Notes: generated by a model not told the origin, from the letters alone. 64,000 nt of DNA from an uncultured Ectothiorhodospiraceae bacterium (GCA_913055615.1 CAJXKK010000005.1:77267-141266); one strand, 5' to 3'. Counted from the first letter of the stretch, positions 9,276 through 20,761 are shown. Made by a program: numbers and translations.

Positions 9276-9494
9276 ATGTACGTCTGCATCTGCAATTCGG
9301 TCACTGATCACGCCATCCGCCGCGCGGTGCGCCAGGGAACGCTAAGCTTCGAGCAGCTCCGCTTCGAATTGGGCGTTTCGCGCAGCTGCGGCCGCTGCGA
9401 GGAGCATGCCCGCTCGGTCATGGCCGAGGCGATGAGCAACGAATTGCCCGGATTGCCGGCCGGCGTCGTCCTGCCGGACGGTCTGCCCGCCTGA
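9276..9494 (+). CDS. bfd: bacterioferritin-associated ferredoxin
   Basis: Small [2Fe-2S] protein (72 aa) that delivers electrons to bacterioferritin to release stored iron. The four cluster ligands are in the family pattern: Cys4, Cys6, Cys38 and Cys41 (MYVCIC at the N-terminus, CGRC later). The ATG at 9276 follows a GGAGG ribosome-binding site. A palindromic Fur box precedes the gene, and bfr follows 118 bp downstream on the same strand. It acts in the cytoplasm. The C-terminal 25 residues are not part of the known fold and look disordered. Confidence 0.93.
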   Translation: MYVCICNSVTDHAIRRAVRQGTLSFEQLRFELGVSRSCGRCEEHARSVMAEAMSNELPGLPAGVVLPDGLPA

Positions 9495-9544
9495 CCCCGT
9501 TCGATGCCGCTGGTCTGGCGGCATGTCGTGCGCTACCATTTTTC

Positions 9545-9561
9545 TTTAGACTCGGTCTAAA
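9545..9561. promoter_or_regulatory. 17-bp palindromic operator candidate upstream of bfr
   Basis: A perfect inverted repeat, TTTAGAC TCG GTCTAAA, lies 51 bp before bfr and overlaps a possible -10 element (TAAATA, 9558-9563). It has the 7-3-7 layout of Irr/ICE-type operators (TTTAGAA-N3-TTCTAAA) but differs at the inner base of each arm, and it is unlike the Fur boxes nearby. The regulator is unknown. It may belong to the Rrf2 or Fur/Irr superfamilies. Confidence 0.5.
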
Positions 9562-9612
9562 TAAGGCGGCGACCAGTGCCGCCATCCGCCGCGAACTCAA
9601 GGGGCTGCCACC

Positions 9613-10077
9613 ATGCAGGGTGATGCCAAAGTCATCGAATATCTCAACCGCGCGCTCAAGCACGAGCTGACGGCCATCAACCAGTTCTTTCTGCACGCGC
9701 GCATGCTGGAGGACTGGGGACTCGATAAGTACAACGAGAAGGAATACAACGAGTCCATCGAGGAGATGCAGCACGCGGACAAGCTGATCAAGCGCATCCT
9801 GTTCCTCGAGGGGCTGCCCAACCTGCAGGATCTCGGCAAGCTGCTGATCGGCGAGAACGTTGAAGAGATCATCCGCAACGATCGCCAGATCGAGATCGAC
9901 GCGCTCGAGCTCTACCGCGAAGCGGTCGGCTACTGCGAACAGGTACAGGACTACGCCTCGCGCGATCTGTTCTCCACGCTGCTCGCCGAGGAAGAGGAAC
10001 ACCTCGACTGGCTCGATACCCAGCTCGAACGCTATCAGTCCATGGGCCGCGAGAACTTCATCCAGTACTGGACGTAA
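9613..10077 (+). CDS. bfr: bacterioferritin
   Basis: Iron-storage protein (154 aa) that forms a 24-subunit haem-containing shell. The full ferroxidase centre is present at canonical positions: Glu18, Glu51, His54, Glu94, Glu127 and His130. Met52, the axial haem ligand between subunits, is also present, so this is a true Bfr rather than a non-haem ferritin. It forms a functional pair with bfd upstream. The start has a weak AAGGGG ribosome-binding site. A distinct palindrome in front of it suggests control separate from bfd. Confidence 0.97.
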   Translation: MQGDAKVIEYLNRALKHELTAINQFFLHARMLEDWGLDKYNEKEYNESIEEMQHADKLIKRILFLEGLPNLQDLGKLLIGENVEEIIRNDRQIEIDALELYREAVGYCEQVQDYASRDLFSTLLAEEEEHLDWLDTQLERYQSMGRENFIQYWT

Positions 10078-10101
10078 GCTTCTGCGTCATCGGCGGGACT
10101 T

Positions 10102-10232
10102 CCCGGATTCCGGCTTCGCCTGCATCCGGGCTACGGATCTGCAGGTCAAAGGCGGCCTTTGAATTTTTGAGTGATCCTGCGTGACACCCGGCCCGTCGTA
10201 GCCCGGATGGAGCCATAGGCGTAATCCGGGGG
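10102..10232. repeat. inverted pair of REP-like elements
   Basis: Two copies of a short imperfect palindrome of the form GTAGCCCGGAT...ATCCGGG sit head to head: one on the minus strand at 10102-10135, one on the plus strand at 10197-10232. The layout is that of a BIME (bacterial interspersed mosaic element). They fill the space between the convergent genes bfr and the small minus-strand gene at 10244, where such elements are usually found. They may also stabilise or end both transcripts. Confidence 0.7.
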
Positions 10233-10243
10233 CTCCAAACGCG

Positions 10244-10486
10244 TCAGAAAAGGGCAGGCAGCCAGAGCAGCAGGATAGCGGTCGCGCCGACCGCGCCAAG
10301 CGTCGCCCAGAGTACGGAGCGCATTTCCGCGCACCACCAGCCGGATTCGCCCGGCCTCGCGCCGCCCGAATGCCGGCGCCGATGACGCGTTCCCCGCGCG
10401 ATGCCCCATTGCCCGGTGCCTGCGGGCGTTGCCACGGTTCGGACGCTGCTTGAATCGAACGACGGCCCCGCGGTCAGCATGGTCAT
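10244..10486 (-). CDS. small Fur-boxed protein with a C-terminal membrane helix
   Basis: An 80-aa protein that I do not recognise. The ATG at 10486 follows AGGGAGAC, and a Fur-box-like palindrome lies 22 bp upstream. The N-terminal 55 residues are polar and rich in Arg/Gly/Ser. Residues 57-79 form one hydrophobic helix, so this is probably a single-pass inner-membrane protein with an N-in or N-out tail. The operator and the nearby bfd/bfr suggest a role in iron response or uptake; that is inference. Confidence 0.55.
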   Translation of the reverse strand: MTMLTAGPSFDSSSVRTVATPAGTGQWGIARGTRHRRRHSGGARPGESGWWCAEMRSVLWATLGAVGATAILLLWLPALF

Positions 10487-10507
10487 GTCTCCCTGATCTT
10501 GTTCACT

Positions 10508-10526
10508 AATGATAACGAGTCTCATT
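10508..10526. promoter_or_regulatory. Fur box in the divergent region before purC
   Basis: The 19-bp stretch AATGATAACGAGTCTCATT matches the classic Fur consensus (GATAAT repeats) at most positions. It lies 22 bp upstream of the small minus-strand gene starting at 10486 and 93 bp upstream of purC, so the small gene is the likelier target. Confidence 0.65.
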
Positions 10527-10619
10527 CGTAATGCAATGCCGATACAGTGATGCTCTGCCCATGGACGCCGACGCCGCGAACGTCGACAATCCCCGATCCA
10601 CCAAGCCTGCGCACACGCC

Positions 10620-11516
10620 ATGCCCGCCGAAGACACGCTTTTCCGCCCGCGAATCGATTCGCTGGAGCACCTGCACAGCGGCAAGGTCCGCGAGCTCTAT
10701 GCCATCGACGATGAGCGCATGCTGATCGTCGCCACGGACCGGCTGTCCGCGTTCGACGTGATCCTGCCGACACCGATCCCGGGCAAGGGACGCCTGCTGA
10801 CTACGCTGTCCAATTTCTGGTTTGCGCGTCTCGGCCACGTCATCGGTAACCACCTGCTCGATGTGGATCTCGCGGAGGTGCTGCCGGACCCCGCCGAACG
10901 CGACCAGGTCGAGGGGCGCGCCGTGGTCGCGCGCCGGCTGCGGCCGCTGCCGGTCGAGGCCATCGTGCGCGGGTATCTGATCGGCTCCGGCCTGCGCGAT
11001 TACGAGGCAAGCGGCACCATCGGCGGCATCCCCCTGCCCGACGGCCTGCGACGCGCGGACCGTCTGCCTGGACCGATGTTCACGCCGTCGACGAAGGCCT
11101 CCGTCGGCGATCATGACGAGAACATCGACCTCGAACGCATGGCGGAACTGGCCGGTGCGGAGTACGCCGAGCGGATCCGCACGGCGAGCCTGGGCCTGTA
11201 CGCGGAAGCGGCGGAATATGCAGCCGGGCGCGGGCTGATCATCGCGGACACGAAGTTCGAATTCGGGGTCGCGCCGGACGGCGAGCTGGTACTGATCGAC
11301 GAACTGCTGACGCCGGACTCCTCGCGCTTCTGGCCCGCCGACGGCTGGCGCCCCGGAGAGAATCCGCCGTCATTCGACAAGCAGTTCATCCGCGACTGGC
11401 TGGACACCCTGGACTGGGACAAGACCGATCCGGGTCCGCAAGTCCCGCCCTCGATCGCCCGGGAAACGGCCGACAAATACCGGGAAGCGGTCGAACGGCT
11501 GACCGGCATGCCGTAG
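10620..11516 (+). CDS. purC: phosphoribosylaminoimidazole-succinocarboxamide (SAICAR) synthase
   Basis: ATP-dependent ligase (298 aa) joining CAIR and aspartate, the step after PurE in purine synthesis. The length fits the roughly 300-aa SAICAR synthetase group rather than the 240-aa E. coli type. Key segments are SGKVRELY (near residue 20), VEAIVRGYLIGSG (about 112-124), STKASVGDHDENI (about 157-169) and DTKFEFG (about 203-209). It is transcribed alone, 1.6 kb from purE-purK, and followed by bioD after 109 bp. Confidence 0.96.
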   Translation: MPAEDTLFRPRIDSLEHLHSGKVRELYAIDDERMLIVATDRLSAFDVILPTPIPGKGRLLTTLSNFWFARLGHVIGNHLLDVDLAEVLPDPAERDQVEGRAVVARRLRPLPVEAIVRGYLIGSGLRDYEASGTIGGIPLPDGLRRADRLPGPMFTPSTKASVGDHDENIDLERMAELAGAEYAERIRTASLGLYAEAAEYAAGRGLIIADTKFEFGVAPDGELVLIDELLTPDSSRFWPADGWRPGENPPSFDKQFIRDWLDTLDWDKTDPGPQVPPSIARETADKYREAVERLTGMP

Positions 11517-11625
11517 CGGATCGCTCCCACCGCGATCATCAATACGGTTACCGTGAACCAGTGGGCAATGCGGGCGTGCTCGTGACGGCGCCACCCACGA
11601 AGAGAGCAGTGAGGCGGGAATCGGC

Positions 11626-12306
11626 ATGAACGGGGTATTCATCACGGGGACCGACACGGGCGTCGGCAAAACGGTCGTGGCCTGTGCATTGACGCGGGGA
11701 CTCACCCGTGGAGGCCATGCCGTGGCGGTACGCAAACCGGTGGAATCGGGCTGCGCCCGGCGCGCGGGTCAGCTGGAGCCCGCTGACGGCAGCGCGCTCG
11801 CACGGGCGGCCGGCAACCGCGAGCCGCTGGAGACGGTCACGCCCATGCGCCTGGCGCACGCGCTGTCGCCCGAGCGGGCCGCATATCTCGAGGGGGTTTC
11901 TTTGGGCCTGTACGACCTGATCGCGGCGGCCCGCATCGGCGATGCATCGGATTTCTTCGTCGTCGAGGGAGCCGGCGGGTTCCTGTCGCCGCTGGCGAGC
12001 GACGCCCTCAACGCGGATCTCGCCCTCGCGCTGGGGCTGCCGGTGCTGGTGGTGGCGGAAGACCGGCTCGGTTCGATCAATCACACATTGCTGACGGTCG
12101 AGGCGATAGAGCGGCGCGGCCTGCGCCTGGCCGGCATTGTCCTCAACGCGCGCGAGCCCGAGGGCGGTCACGACATGGCGAACCGGGACGATCTGGTGAG
12201 TCGCCTTGGCGGGCACGTAATCCCGTTCCCGCACGGACGCGAAGACCGCGAGACCGTGGACATGCTCGTCGGCCTCGCCACGCAGGGCCTCGAACCAACC
12301 GCCTGA
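11626..12306 (+). CDS. bioD: dethiobiotin synthetase
   Basis: Forms the ureido ring of dethiobiotin from 7,8-diaminopelargonate, CO2 and ATP, in the cytoplasm. The product is 226 aa. The P-loop GTDTGVGKTVV (about 8-18), KPVESGC (about 33-39) and EGAGGFLSPL (about 108-117) match the family. The other biotin genes are not in the window, so bioD stands apart from a bio operon. I see no BirA-type operator upstream. Confidence 0.95.
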   Translation: MNGVFITGTDTGVGKTVVACALTRGLTRGGHAVAVRKPVESGCARRAGQLEPADGSALARAAGNREPLETVTPMRLAHALSPERAAYLEGVSLGLYDLIAAARIGDASDFFVVEGAGGFLSPLASDALNADLALALGLPVLVVAEDRLGSINHTLLTVEAIERRGLRLAGIVLNAREPEGGHDMANRDDLVSRLGGHVIPFPHGREDRETVDMLVGLATQGLEPTA

Positions 12307-12417
12307 ATCGGCGCGGATCGGGACTTTTCAGGGAAGATCGGCGAGGATAACCGCTTAGAGCAGATCGTAGTGCGCCCGCATTCCGGGCGCCCGAAGTCGT
12401 TGACCTGGAGTCGCCAG

Positions 12418-13878
12418 TTACTCGGTGATATCCGGCGGCAGATCGATTTTGCCTCCCGGCCCCACCTCGATGATTTTCATCGAATTGGTCCCGCCGTGGA
12501 CCCCCATCAGATCGCCCTTGGTCACGATCACGCGGTCGCCGGCCGCAACGGCGTCGCGCGTGTACAGCACGGCGATCGCCTCCTGGTTCGCCTCGGCCGG
12601 ATTGACCTGGATGACCGGATAGGCGACCGGGTACACACCCCGATAAAGGGCGACCTTGCGCCGTGTCCGCTCGTGGCGCGTGAGCGCGTAGACGGGGATG
12701 CCGGAACTGATCCGGGACATCCACAGCGTGGTATCCCCGGATTCGGTGAGCGCGGCGATCGCGCGCAGACCAAGATGGTTGGCCGTGTACATCGTGGCCA
12801 TGGCGATGGCCTCGTCCGTGCGCTGGAACTGCCCGTCCATGCGCCGGTCCCCGGCCTGTGAGCCCGGGTGGCGTTCGGCGCCGAGGCAGATGCGCGACAT
12901 CGAAGCGACCACCTCGACCGGATAATCGCCGGTGGCGGTCTCGGCCGAGAGCATGACGGCGTCAGTGCCATCGAGGACGGCGTTGGCGACATCGAAGACC
13001 TCGGCCCGCGTCGGCAGGGGGCTCGTGATCATCGACTCCATCATCTGGGTCGCGGTGATCACCGGCAGATTCGCCATGCGCGCGGAGCGGATCAGCGACT
13101 TCTGCACGGCGGGCAGCTCCGCATCGCCGATCTCCACGCCCAGATCGCCGCGCGCGATCATCACCGCGTCGGTGGCGGCGAAGATCTCATCGATCGCCTC
13201 CAGCGCCTCCGCGCGCTCGATCTTGGCGACGATACCGCCCTGCCCGCCGGCCTCGGTGAACAGCTTGCGCGCGAAGTTCAGTTCCTCGGCGCTGCGGGGG
13301 AACGAGACGGCGAGGTAATCGACGTCGATCCCGGCCGCCAGCACGACGTCCTCACGATCTTTCTCCGTGATCGCCGGCGCCGACAGTCCGCCGCCCTGGC
13401 GGTTGATCCCCTTGTTGTTCGACAGGGTGCCGCCGACGCTCACGCGCGTATGGATGCGCGTGCCCTCGACCGACTCGACCTCGAGCACCAGACGGCCATC
13501 ATCGAGCAGCAGCGTATCGCCGGCGTGGACATCGCAGGGCAGATCCGTATACGACACGCCGACCGCGGTTGCGTCGCCGGCATCCTCGGCGAGGGCCGTG
13601 TCGAGCGCGAAGGCCACCCCCTCGTCGAGTTCAACCTCGTCGTCGGCGAACCGCTCGATCCGGATCTTCGGCCCCTGCAGGTCGCCGAGGATGGCGACAT
13701 CGCGCCCGACCCGCGCCGCGATCTCCCGCACACGCCGCGCCTTATTCCGGTGCTCGTCGTGGGTGCCGTGCGAGAAGTTCAGACGCACGACATCCACGCC
13801 GCCGGCGATCAGTCGCTCGAGGACATCAGGGCCATCACAGGCGGGGCCCAGGGTGGCGACGATCTTGGTACGGCGCAT
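12418..13878 (-). CDS. pyk: pyruvate kinase
   Basis: Converts phosphoenolpyruvate and ADP to pyruvate and ATP. The ATG at 13878 gives a 486-aa protein with the canonical start MRRTKIVATLGPA. An in-frame TTG at 13950 would add 24 residues that extend into pgk and is not preferred, although the ATG itself has only a distant GAGGAG. Motifs are RLNFSHG, KIRIERF, GDNDKG-type loops, the active-site MIARGDLGVEIG (about 245-256) and ATQMMESM (about 277-284). It is the last gene of tkt-gap-pgk-pyk. Confidence 0.95.
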   Translation of the reverse strand: MRRTKIVATLGPACDGPDVLERLIAGGVDVVRLNFSHGTHDEHRNKARRVREIAARVGRDVAILGDLQGPKIRIERFADDEVELDEGVAFALDTALAEDAGDATAVGVSYTDLPCDVHAGDTLLLDDGRLVLEVESVEGTRIHTRVSVGGTLSNNKGINRQGGGLSAPAITEKDREDVVLAAGIDVDYLAVSFPRSAEELNFARKLFTEAGGQGGIVAKIERAEALEAIDEIFAATDAVMIARGDLGVEIGDAELPAVQKSLIRSARMANLPVITATQMMESMITSPLPTRAEVFDVANAVLDGTDAVMLSAETATGDYPVEVVASMSRICLGAERHPGSQAGDRRMDGQFQRTDEAIAMATMYTANHLGLRAIAALTESGDTTLWMSRISSGIPVYALTRHERTRRKVALYRGVYPVAYPVIQVNPAEANQEAIAVLYTRDAVAAGDRVIVTKGDLMGVHGGTNSMKIIEVGPGGKIDLPPDITE

Positions 13879-13924
13879 GGCCGGCCCGCGGCCGAGCTCC
13901 TCGAGCTCAACCGGGGCATTGGTA

Positions 13925-15103
13925 TTACTTTTCGTGGGCGCGTTGTTCAAGGATATCCACTGCGGGCAGATGCCCGTGCTCGACGAATTCGAGGAATGCG
14001 CCCCCGCCGGTACAGATATAGTCCATGCGATCGGTCATCACGAACTGGCGCAGGGCCGCAAGCGTATCGCCGCCACCGGCGATGGAGTAGGCCCCGGAGG
14101 CTGCGACCGCTTCCGCGAGCGCGCGCGTGCCACCGGCGAACTGGTCGATCTCGAACATGCCAACGGGGCCGTTCCAGAAGATCGTACCGGCGTCCGCAAG
14201 CAGGCCGGCGTAGCGCGACCGGGTCTCGGGGCCGACGTCCAGGATCATGTCGTCTTCATCGACCTCGGCCACCGGCTTGATGGCGATCATCGCGTCCGAA
14301 TGGGCGTAGGGGGCAACCACCACGTCGGTGGGGATCGGGATGGCAGCGTCCCGCTCCTCGGCCTTCACGATGAGCCGCTTCGCGGCCTCCAGCAGCTCCG
14401 GCTCATAGAGGGACTTGCCGACCGGATAGCCCTCGGCCGCGATGAAGGTGTTGGCGATGCCGCCACCGACGATCAGGCGATCGACCTTGTCCAGCAGGGC
14501 ATCGAGCACGCCCAGCTTGGTCGAAACCTTGGAGCCGCCGACGATCGCGGTCAGCGGCCGGCGCGGGTTCTCGAGCACATGGTTGAGCGTATCGACCTCG
14601 CGCGCGAGCAGCGGACCGGCGCATGCCACGGGTGCATACTGCGCCACGCCATGCGTCGACGCCTGGGCGCGGTGGGCCACGCCGAAGGCGTCCATGACGT
14701 AGACGTCGCACAGCGCCGCCATCTTCTTCGCCAGCGCCGGATCGTTGGCCTTCTCGCCCTCAAGCCAGCGCACGTTCTCGCACAGGACCATGTGGCCCGG
14801 TTCGATCTCCGCCAGGCCGTCGATCCAGTCGCGGACCAGCTCCACCGGCTTGCCCAGCAGCGCCGAGAGGTGGTCGGCCACCGGCCTGAGCGAGGAGGCC
14901 TCGTCGGGCTGACCCTCCTTCGGCCTGCCGAGATGGGCCATAACCGCCAGGCGGGCGCCGGCATCGAGTGCCGCCTGGATGGTCGGCAGCGACGCCTGGA
15001 TGCGTTCATCGCTGGTGACGCGCCCGTCGGCAACCGGGGAATTCAGGTCCTCACGGATGAGCACCCGCTTGCCCGCGAGGTCGATATCCTCCATGCGCAG
15101 CAT
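13925..15103 (-). CDS. pgk: phosphoglycerate kinase
   Basis: Transfers phosphate between 1,3-bisphosphoglycerate and ADP (392 aa). [12 protein letters not shown] (about 14-25) and AHLGRPKEG (about 57-65) form the substrate site, [12 protein letters not shown] (about 192-203) is the hinge region, and GGGDTLAAL near residue 346 is the nucleotide loop. A GAGGAG site precedes the ATG at 15103. It lies only 10 bp behind gap, so the two are cotranscribed. Confidence 0.97.
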   Translation of the reverse strand: MLRMEDIDLAGKRVLIREDLNSPVADGRVTSDERIQASLPTIQAALDAGARLAVMAHLGRPKEGQPDEASSLRPVADHLSALLGKPVELVRDWIDGLAEIEPGHMVLCENVRWLEGEKANDPALAKKMAALCDVYVMDAFGVAHRAQASTHGVAQYAPVACAGPLLAREVDTLNHVLENPRRPLTAIVGGSKVSTKLGVLDALLDKVDRLIVGGGIANTFIAAEGYPVGKSLYEPELLEAAKRLIVKAEERDAAIPIPTDVVVAPYAHSDAMIAIKPVAEVDEDDMILDVGPETRSRYAGLLADAGTIFWNGPVGMFEIDQFAGGTRALAEAVAASGAYSIAGGGDTLAALRQFVMTDRMDYICTGGGAFLEFVEHGHLPAVDILEQRAHEK

Positions 15104-15113
15104 CGACCGCTCC

Positions 15114-16124
15114 TCAGCTCTTCGCCCAGGCGATCGCGACGTCGAGCATGCGGTTCGAGAAACCCCACTCGTTGTCGTACCAGGCGACCGCCTTAACCAG
15201 CGTGCCGTCGGTCACCAGCGTCTGCGTGGAATCGAAGGTCGAGGACGCCGGATCGTGGTTGAAGTCGACCGATACCAGCGGCTGATCGTTGTACGCCAGC
15301 ACGCCCTTGAGCGGACCGGCGGCCGCCTTGCGGCAGGCCTCGTTGATCTCTTCGATCGTGGTCTCGCGGCTGGCGATGAAACTGAAGTCCACCAGCGACA
15401 CGTTGATCGTCGGCACCCGGACCGAGTAGCCCTGCAGCTTGCCCGCGAGTTCCGGCAGCACGAGGCCGACGGCCTTGGCCGCCCCGGTCGAGGTCGGGAT
15501 CATCGAATGCGTCGCCGAGCGCGCGCGGCGCAGATCGCTGTGATAGACGTCGGTCAGCACCTGGTCATTGGTGTAGCTGTGGACCGTCGTCATCTGGCCG
15601 CAGCGCACGCCCACGGTCTCGTTCAGCGCCTTGACCAGCGGCGCGAGGCAGTTGGTCGTGCAGGAGGCGTTGGAGACCACGGTCATGTCCTGCGTCAGGA
15701 TCTCGTGGTTCACGCCGTAGCAGACGGTCGCATCGACATTGCCCTTGGCGGGTGCCGAGATCAGCACCTTTTTCGCGCCCGCGGTGACGTGGGCCCGCGC
15801 CTTGTCGGCCTCAGTGAACAGGCCGGTGCATTCGAGCACGACGTCGACGCCCAGCTCGCCCCAGGGCAGCTTCGACGGATCGCGCTCGGCGCAGACGCGG
15901 ATGCGATCGCCGTTGACGACCATCGCGTCCTGCTCCACCGCGACCTCGCCCGGGAACCGCCCGTGGGCGGTATCGAAGCGGGTCAGATGGGCGTTGGTCT
16001 CGGCGTCGCCGAGATCGTTGATGGCGACGATCCGGATTTCGTCGGTCCGCCCGTACTCGTACAGCGAGCGCAGTACATTACGCCCGATACGCCCGTAGCC
16101 GTTGATCGCAACCTTCGTGGCCAT
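15114..16124 (-). CDS. gap: glyceraldehyde-3-phosphate dehydrogenase
   Basis: A 336-aa type I GAPDH. The Rossmann start [15 protein letters not shown] (5-19) and the catalytic [13 protein letters not shown] (about 151-163, with the nucleophile Cys near 155) are intact. It serves glycolysis, or the reductive direction in a Calvin cycle; the residue pattern after the second strand (INDLGD) does not settle NAD versus NADP use for me. It is followed by pgk and preceded by tkt across a hairpin repeat. Confidence 0.97.
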   Translation of the reverse strand: MATKVAINGYGRIGRNVLRSLYEYGRTDEIRIVAINDLGDAETNAHLTRFDTAHGRFPGEVAVEQDAMVVNGDRIRVCAERDPSKLPWGELGVDVVLECTGLFTEADKARAHVTAGAKKVLISAPAKGNVDATVCYGVNHEILTQDMTVVSNASCTTNCLAPLVKALNETVGVRCGQMTTVHSYTNDQVLTDVYHSDLRRARSATHSMIPTSTGAAKAVGLVLPELAGKLQGYSVRVPTINVSLVDFSFIASRETTIEEINEACRKAAAGPLKGVLAYNDQPLVSVDFNHDPASSTFDSTQTLVTDGTLVKAVAWYDNEWGFSNRMLDVAIAWAKS

Positions 16125-16237
16125 GGCCAGTTATCCTCCTGGGTGTCAGGTAATGAGGGGCGCCCGTGGGCGCCCCGCCAGCAGTGAATCTGTTTCACGG
16201 AATCCGGCTCGGTGCCCGTGGACCCGTGGTTTTTGGG

Positions 16238-16357
16238 TTCTCGCCAAGTGCGCCAAGGAACAAAAAACCGGGTGCGAACTGCCGGCATTGGCCTTCGGCC
16301 AAAGCCGGCCTACGATGTACTTTGCATTCCTTGGCGTGCTTGGCGTCTTGGCGAGAG
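16238..16357. repeat. dispersed inverted repeat, CTTGGCG family, copy 1
   Basis: The 240-bp gap between tkt and gap holds an imperfect inverted repeat. The left arm (16238-16260) reads TTCTCGCCAAG...CCAAGGAA and the right arm (16327-16357) reads TTCCTTGGCG...TTGGCGAGA. The left arm lacks about 7 bases relative to the right. The loop contains GGCCAAAGCCGGCCTACG, another short repeat that recurs near 23.6-23.8 kb. Copy 2, at 20604-20761, is perfect. Confidence 0.75.
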
Positions 16358-16364
16358 ACCCCTT

Positions 16365-18383
16365 TTAAGCGTTCTCGGCCGTCCGGGTCTCGCCGACCAC
16401 TTCGCGGGCGGTCTCGACGACGTGCTCGACGGTGAAACCGAAATGCGCCATCACGTCGCCCGACGGCGCGGACTCGCCGAAGGTGTCGATACCGACCACG
16501 GCGCCGTCCGGACCGACCAGCCCGCGCCAGCCACCGGTCACGCCGGCCTCGATCGCAACCCGGCGACCGGCGCGCGGCAGCACGGCGTCCTGCCAGGCGC
16601 GGTCCTGGGCCTCGAAACGATCGAGGCAAGGCATGGAAACCACACGCGCCTGGACGCCATCCGCGGCCAGCCGCTCGGCCGCGCCCGTCGCCAGGTGCAC
16701 CTCGGAACCGGTCGCGATCAGCGTGACATCGGGGTCGCCCTCGCAGTCCATGAGTACATAACCGCCGCGCCCGATCGCCGCCTTCTGGTTGGCATCACGC
16801 TGCTGCGCCGGCAGCCCCTGACGCGAGAAAGCGAGGGCGCACGGACCATCGGTGCGTTCGAGCGCGCGCTGCCACGCGGCGACGGTCTCGACCGCATCAC
16901 AGGGCCGCCAGACCTCCATCCGGGGTATCAGGCGCAGCGTGGCGAGCTGCTCCACCGCCTGGTGCGTCGGGCCGTCCTCACCGAGACCGATCGAGTCATG
17001 CGTATAAACGAATATGCTCGGGATCTTCATCAGCGCGGCCATGCGCACGGCGTTGCGGGCGTATTCCGAGAACATCAGGAACGTGCCGCCGAACGGCTTG
17101 AAGCCGCCGTGCAGGACGATACCGTTGACGATCGCCGACATGGCGAACTCGCGTACCCCGTAATAGAGATAGCCGCCGTCGGCCTGCTCGCGGTTGATGT
17201 CCGTCGCGCCCTTCCAGCGGGTGTTGTTGGATCCGGTCAGATCCGCCGAACCGCCGAGCAGTTCCGGCAGGGCGTCGGCGAAACCGCCGATCGCCGCCTG
17301 CGAGGCCTTGCGCGTCGCCACTTTCTCGGCCGCCGCGTCGGTCTGCTCAATCAGTTGCTCGGCGTGCGCCGCCCAGCCCTTCGGTAATTCGCCGGCCAGG
17401 CGCCGATCCAGCTCCGCGGCCAGTTCCGGGCAGGCCTCGCGGTAGGCGGCCATGCGCCGTTCCCAATCGGCCTCGCGCTCGGCACCCGTGGTACGCGCAT
17501 CCCAACCCGCATAGACCTCCTGCGGGACCTCGAACGGCGCATGCGGCCAGCCGATGGTCTCGCGCACCAGGGCGATCTCGTCGTCGCCCAGCGCGGCACC
17601 GTGCGACTCTTCCTTGCCCTGCCTGTTCGGGGAGCCCCACCCGATCACGGTCTTGCAGCAGATGATCGACGGGCGGTCGGTCTCGGCCCGGGCGGCCTCG
17701 ATCGCGGCGCGCACCGCGGCCGGATCGTGGCCATCGACATCGGGTACGACATGCCAGTTATAGGCGGCGAAGCGGCTCGGGGTATCGTCCGTGAACCAGC
17801 CCTCGACCGGTCCGTCGATCGAGATCCCGTTGTCGTCGTAGAACACGACCAGCTTGCCGAGGCCGAGGGTGCCGGCCAGCGAGCAGGCCTCGTGGGAAAT
17901 GCCCTCCATCAGGCAGCCATCGCCCGCGAAGGTGTACGTCCAGTGGCCGATCACCTCATGATCGTCGCGGTTGAAGCGGGCCGCCAGCGTCTTCTCGGCG
18001 AGCGCCATGCCGACGGCATTGGCAAGGCCCTGACCGAGCGGCCCGGTGGTCGTCTCGACGCCGGGCGTGTAGCCGTATTCGGGGTGCCCGGGCGTCATCG
18101 AGTGCAGCTGGCGGAAGCGCTTGATCTCATCCAGCGGCAGCGCGTAGCCGCTCAGGTGCAGCAGCGAGTACAACAGCATGGAGCCGTGGCCGTTGGAGAG
18201 CACGAAGCGGTCGCGATCGGGCCAGTCGGGATTGGCGGGGTTGTGCCGGAGGTAGTCGTTCCAGAGCACCTCGGCGATGTCCGCCATACCCATGGGCATG
18301 CCGGGGTGGCCGGAATTGGCCTGCTGTACCGCGTCCATGGACAGCGCGCGGATGGCGTTGGCGAGATCGCGACGCGCGGGCAT
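16365..18383 (-). CDS. tkt: transketolase
   Basis: Thiamine-diphosphate enzyme (672 aa) of the pentose-phosphate and Calvin pathways. The ATG at 18383 gives the family start [19 protein letters not shown]; a longer frame up to 18491 lacks homology. Motifs are [11 protein letters not shown] (about 23-33), GDGCLMEG and [11 protein letters not shown] for ThDP and metal, and FSRQGLPAQ near the C-terminus. It is the first gene of tkt-gap-pgk-pyk, which favours a role in central carbon flux and perhaps CO2 fixation. No RuBisCO large subunit for that cycle is in the window. Confidence 0.96.
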   Translation of the reverse strand: MPARRDLANAIRALSMDAVQQANSGHPGMPMGMADIAEVLWNDYLRHNPANPDWPDRDRFVLSNGHGSMLLYSLLHLSGYALPLDEIKRFRQLHSMTPGHPEYGYTPGVETTTGPLGQGLANAVGMALAEKTLAARFNRDDHEVIGHWTYTFAGDGCLMEGISHEACSLAGTLGLGKLVVFYDDNGISIDGPVEGWFTDDTPSRFAAYNWHVVPDVDGHDPAAVRAAIEAARAETDRPSIICCKTVIGWGSPNRQGKEESHGAALGDDEIALVRETIGWPHAPFEVPQEVYAGWDARTTGAEREADWERRMAAYREACPELAAELDRRLAGELPKGWAAHAEQLIEQTDAAAEKVATRKASQAAIGGFADALPELLGGSADLTGSNNTRWKGATDINREQADGGYLYYGVREFAMSAIVNGIVLHGGFKPFGGTFLMFSEYARNAVRMAALMKIPSIFVYTHDSIGLGEDGPTHQAVEQLATLRLIPRMEVWRPCDAVETVAAWQRALERTDGPCALAFSRQGLPAQQRDANQKAAIGRGGYVLMDCEGDPDVTLIATGSEVHLATGAAERLAADGVQARVVSMPCLDRFEAQDRAWQDAVLPRAGRRVAIEAGVTGGWRGLVGPDGAVVGIDTFGESAPSGDVMAHFGFTVEHVVETAREVVGETRTAENA

Positions 18384-18628
18384 ACTGGGAACTCCCGGGG
18401 TATTGCAGTATCGAACAAGGAACAGGCGTGGGCCGGCGCGGCGGAAACGCGGCGCGGGCCTTGCACAGCCGCGGCGCCGCCCCCACTTCACGGTGAGGCG
18501 GAAGGCGGTGAGTCACCGGCCTTCAGGTCGTACCGACACGCCGCGACCAGACGCGGCGAGGCGCGATTGTCGCCTACCCGGCGGTTGACAGCAAGCCGGA
18601 AGGGGCGCACGCCCGTGCATGCAGTGTC

Positions 18629-18657
18629 TGGAATGGCCAGCAGTCGGCTGTTATACT
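18629..18657 (+). promoter_or_regulatory. candidate promoter of rpoD
   Basis: TATACT at 18652-18657 is a good -10 element, 48 bp before the rpoD start codon. With 17-bp spacing the -35 would be TGGAAT (18629-18634), a poor match. A better -35 hexamer (TTGACA, 18583 region) is too far upstream to pair with it. The rest of the 321-bp tkt/rpoD gap shows no gene. Confidence 0.45.
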
Positions 18658-18704
18658 GGAAGATTACCTTCGCTGTCTGAAATGCCGCCCGGCATCCGGA
18701 GATT

Positions 18705-20525
<1,821 letters not shown>

Positions 20526-20551
20526 TCCGGCGCCAGCGCCCCACCGACAAG

Positions 20552-20584
20552 GCCGCATCCGGTTAGCCTGGTGCGGCTTTTTTT
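20552..20584 (+). terminator. intrinsic terminator after rpoD
   Basis: GCCGCA and TGCGGC arms, with extra inner pairs, are followed directly by seven T residues, 27 bp after the rpoD stop codon. Confidence 0.85.
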
Positions 20585-20603
20585 GTGTTTGGGGCTCCCC
20601 AAC

Positions 20604-20761
20604 AAAACCGGTATCTCGCCAAGACGCCAGGCGCGCCAAGGAGAGCAGAAAAAGGTCGTGCTCACTCGCACGACATGTCATGCGGGAGACGGGACCTCAA
20701 GCATTTATCCATCTTTTGACCTTCCTTGGCGCGCCTGGCGTCTTGGCGAGATACCGGTTTT
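20604..20761. repeat. dispersed inverted repeat, CTTGGCG family, copy 2 (perfect 39-bp arms)
   Basis: The arms 20604-20642 and 20723-20761 are perfect inverted complements over 39 bp, around an 80-bp non-palindromic centre. The outer ends are AAAACCGG and CCGGTTTT. No open frame or transposase is present. The perfect arms suggest recent spread or strong selection for the folded form. It lies between the rpoD terminator and glgP. Confidence 0.85.

Noticed and set aside
11530..11625. A BirA operator before bioD
   Set aside because: Only a short GGTT...AACC pair is present (about 11545-11558), without the long spaced palindrome of known BirA sites.
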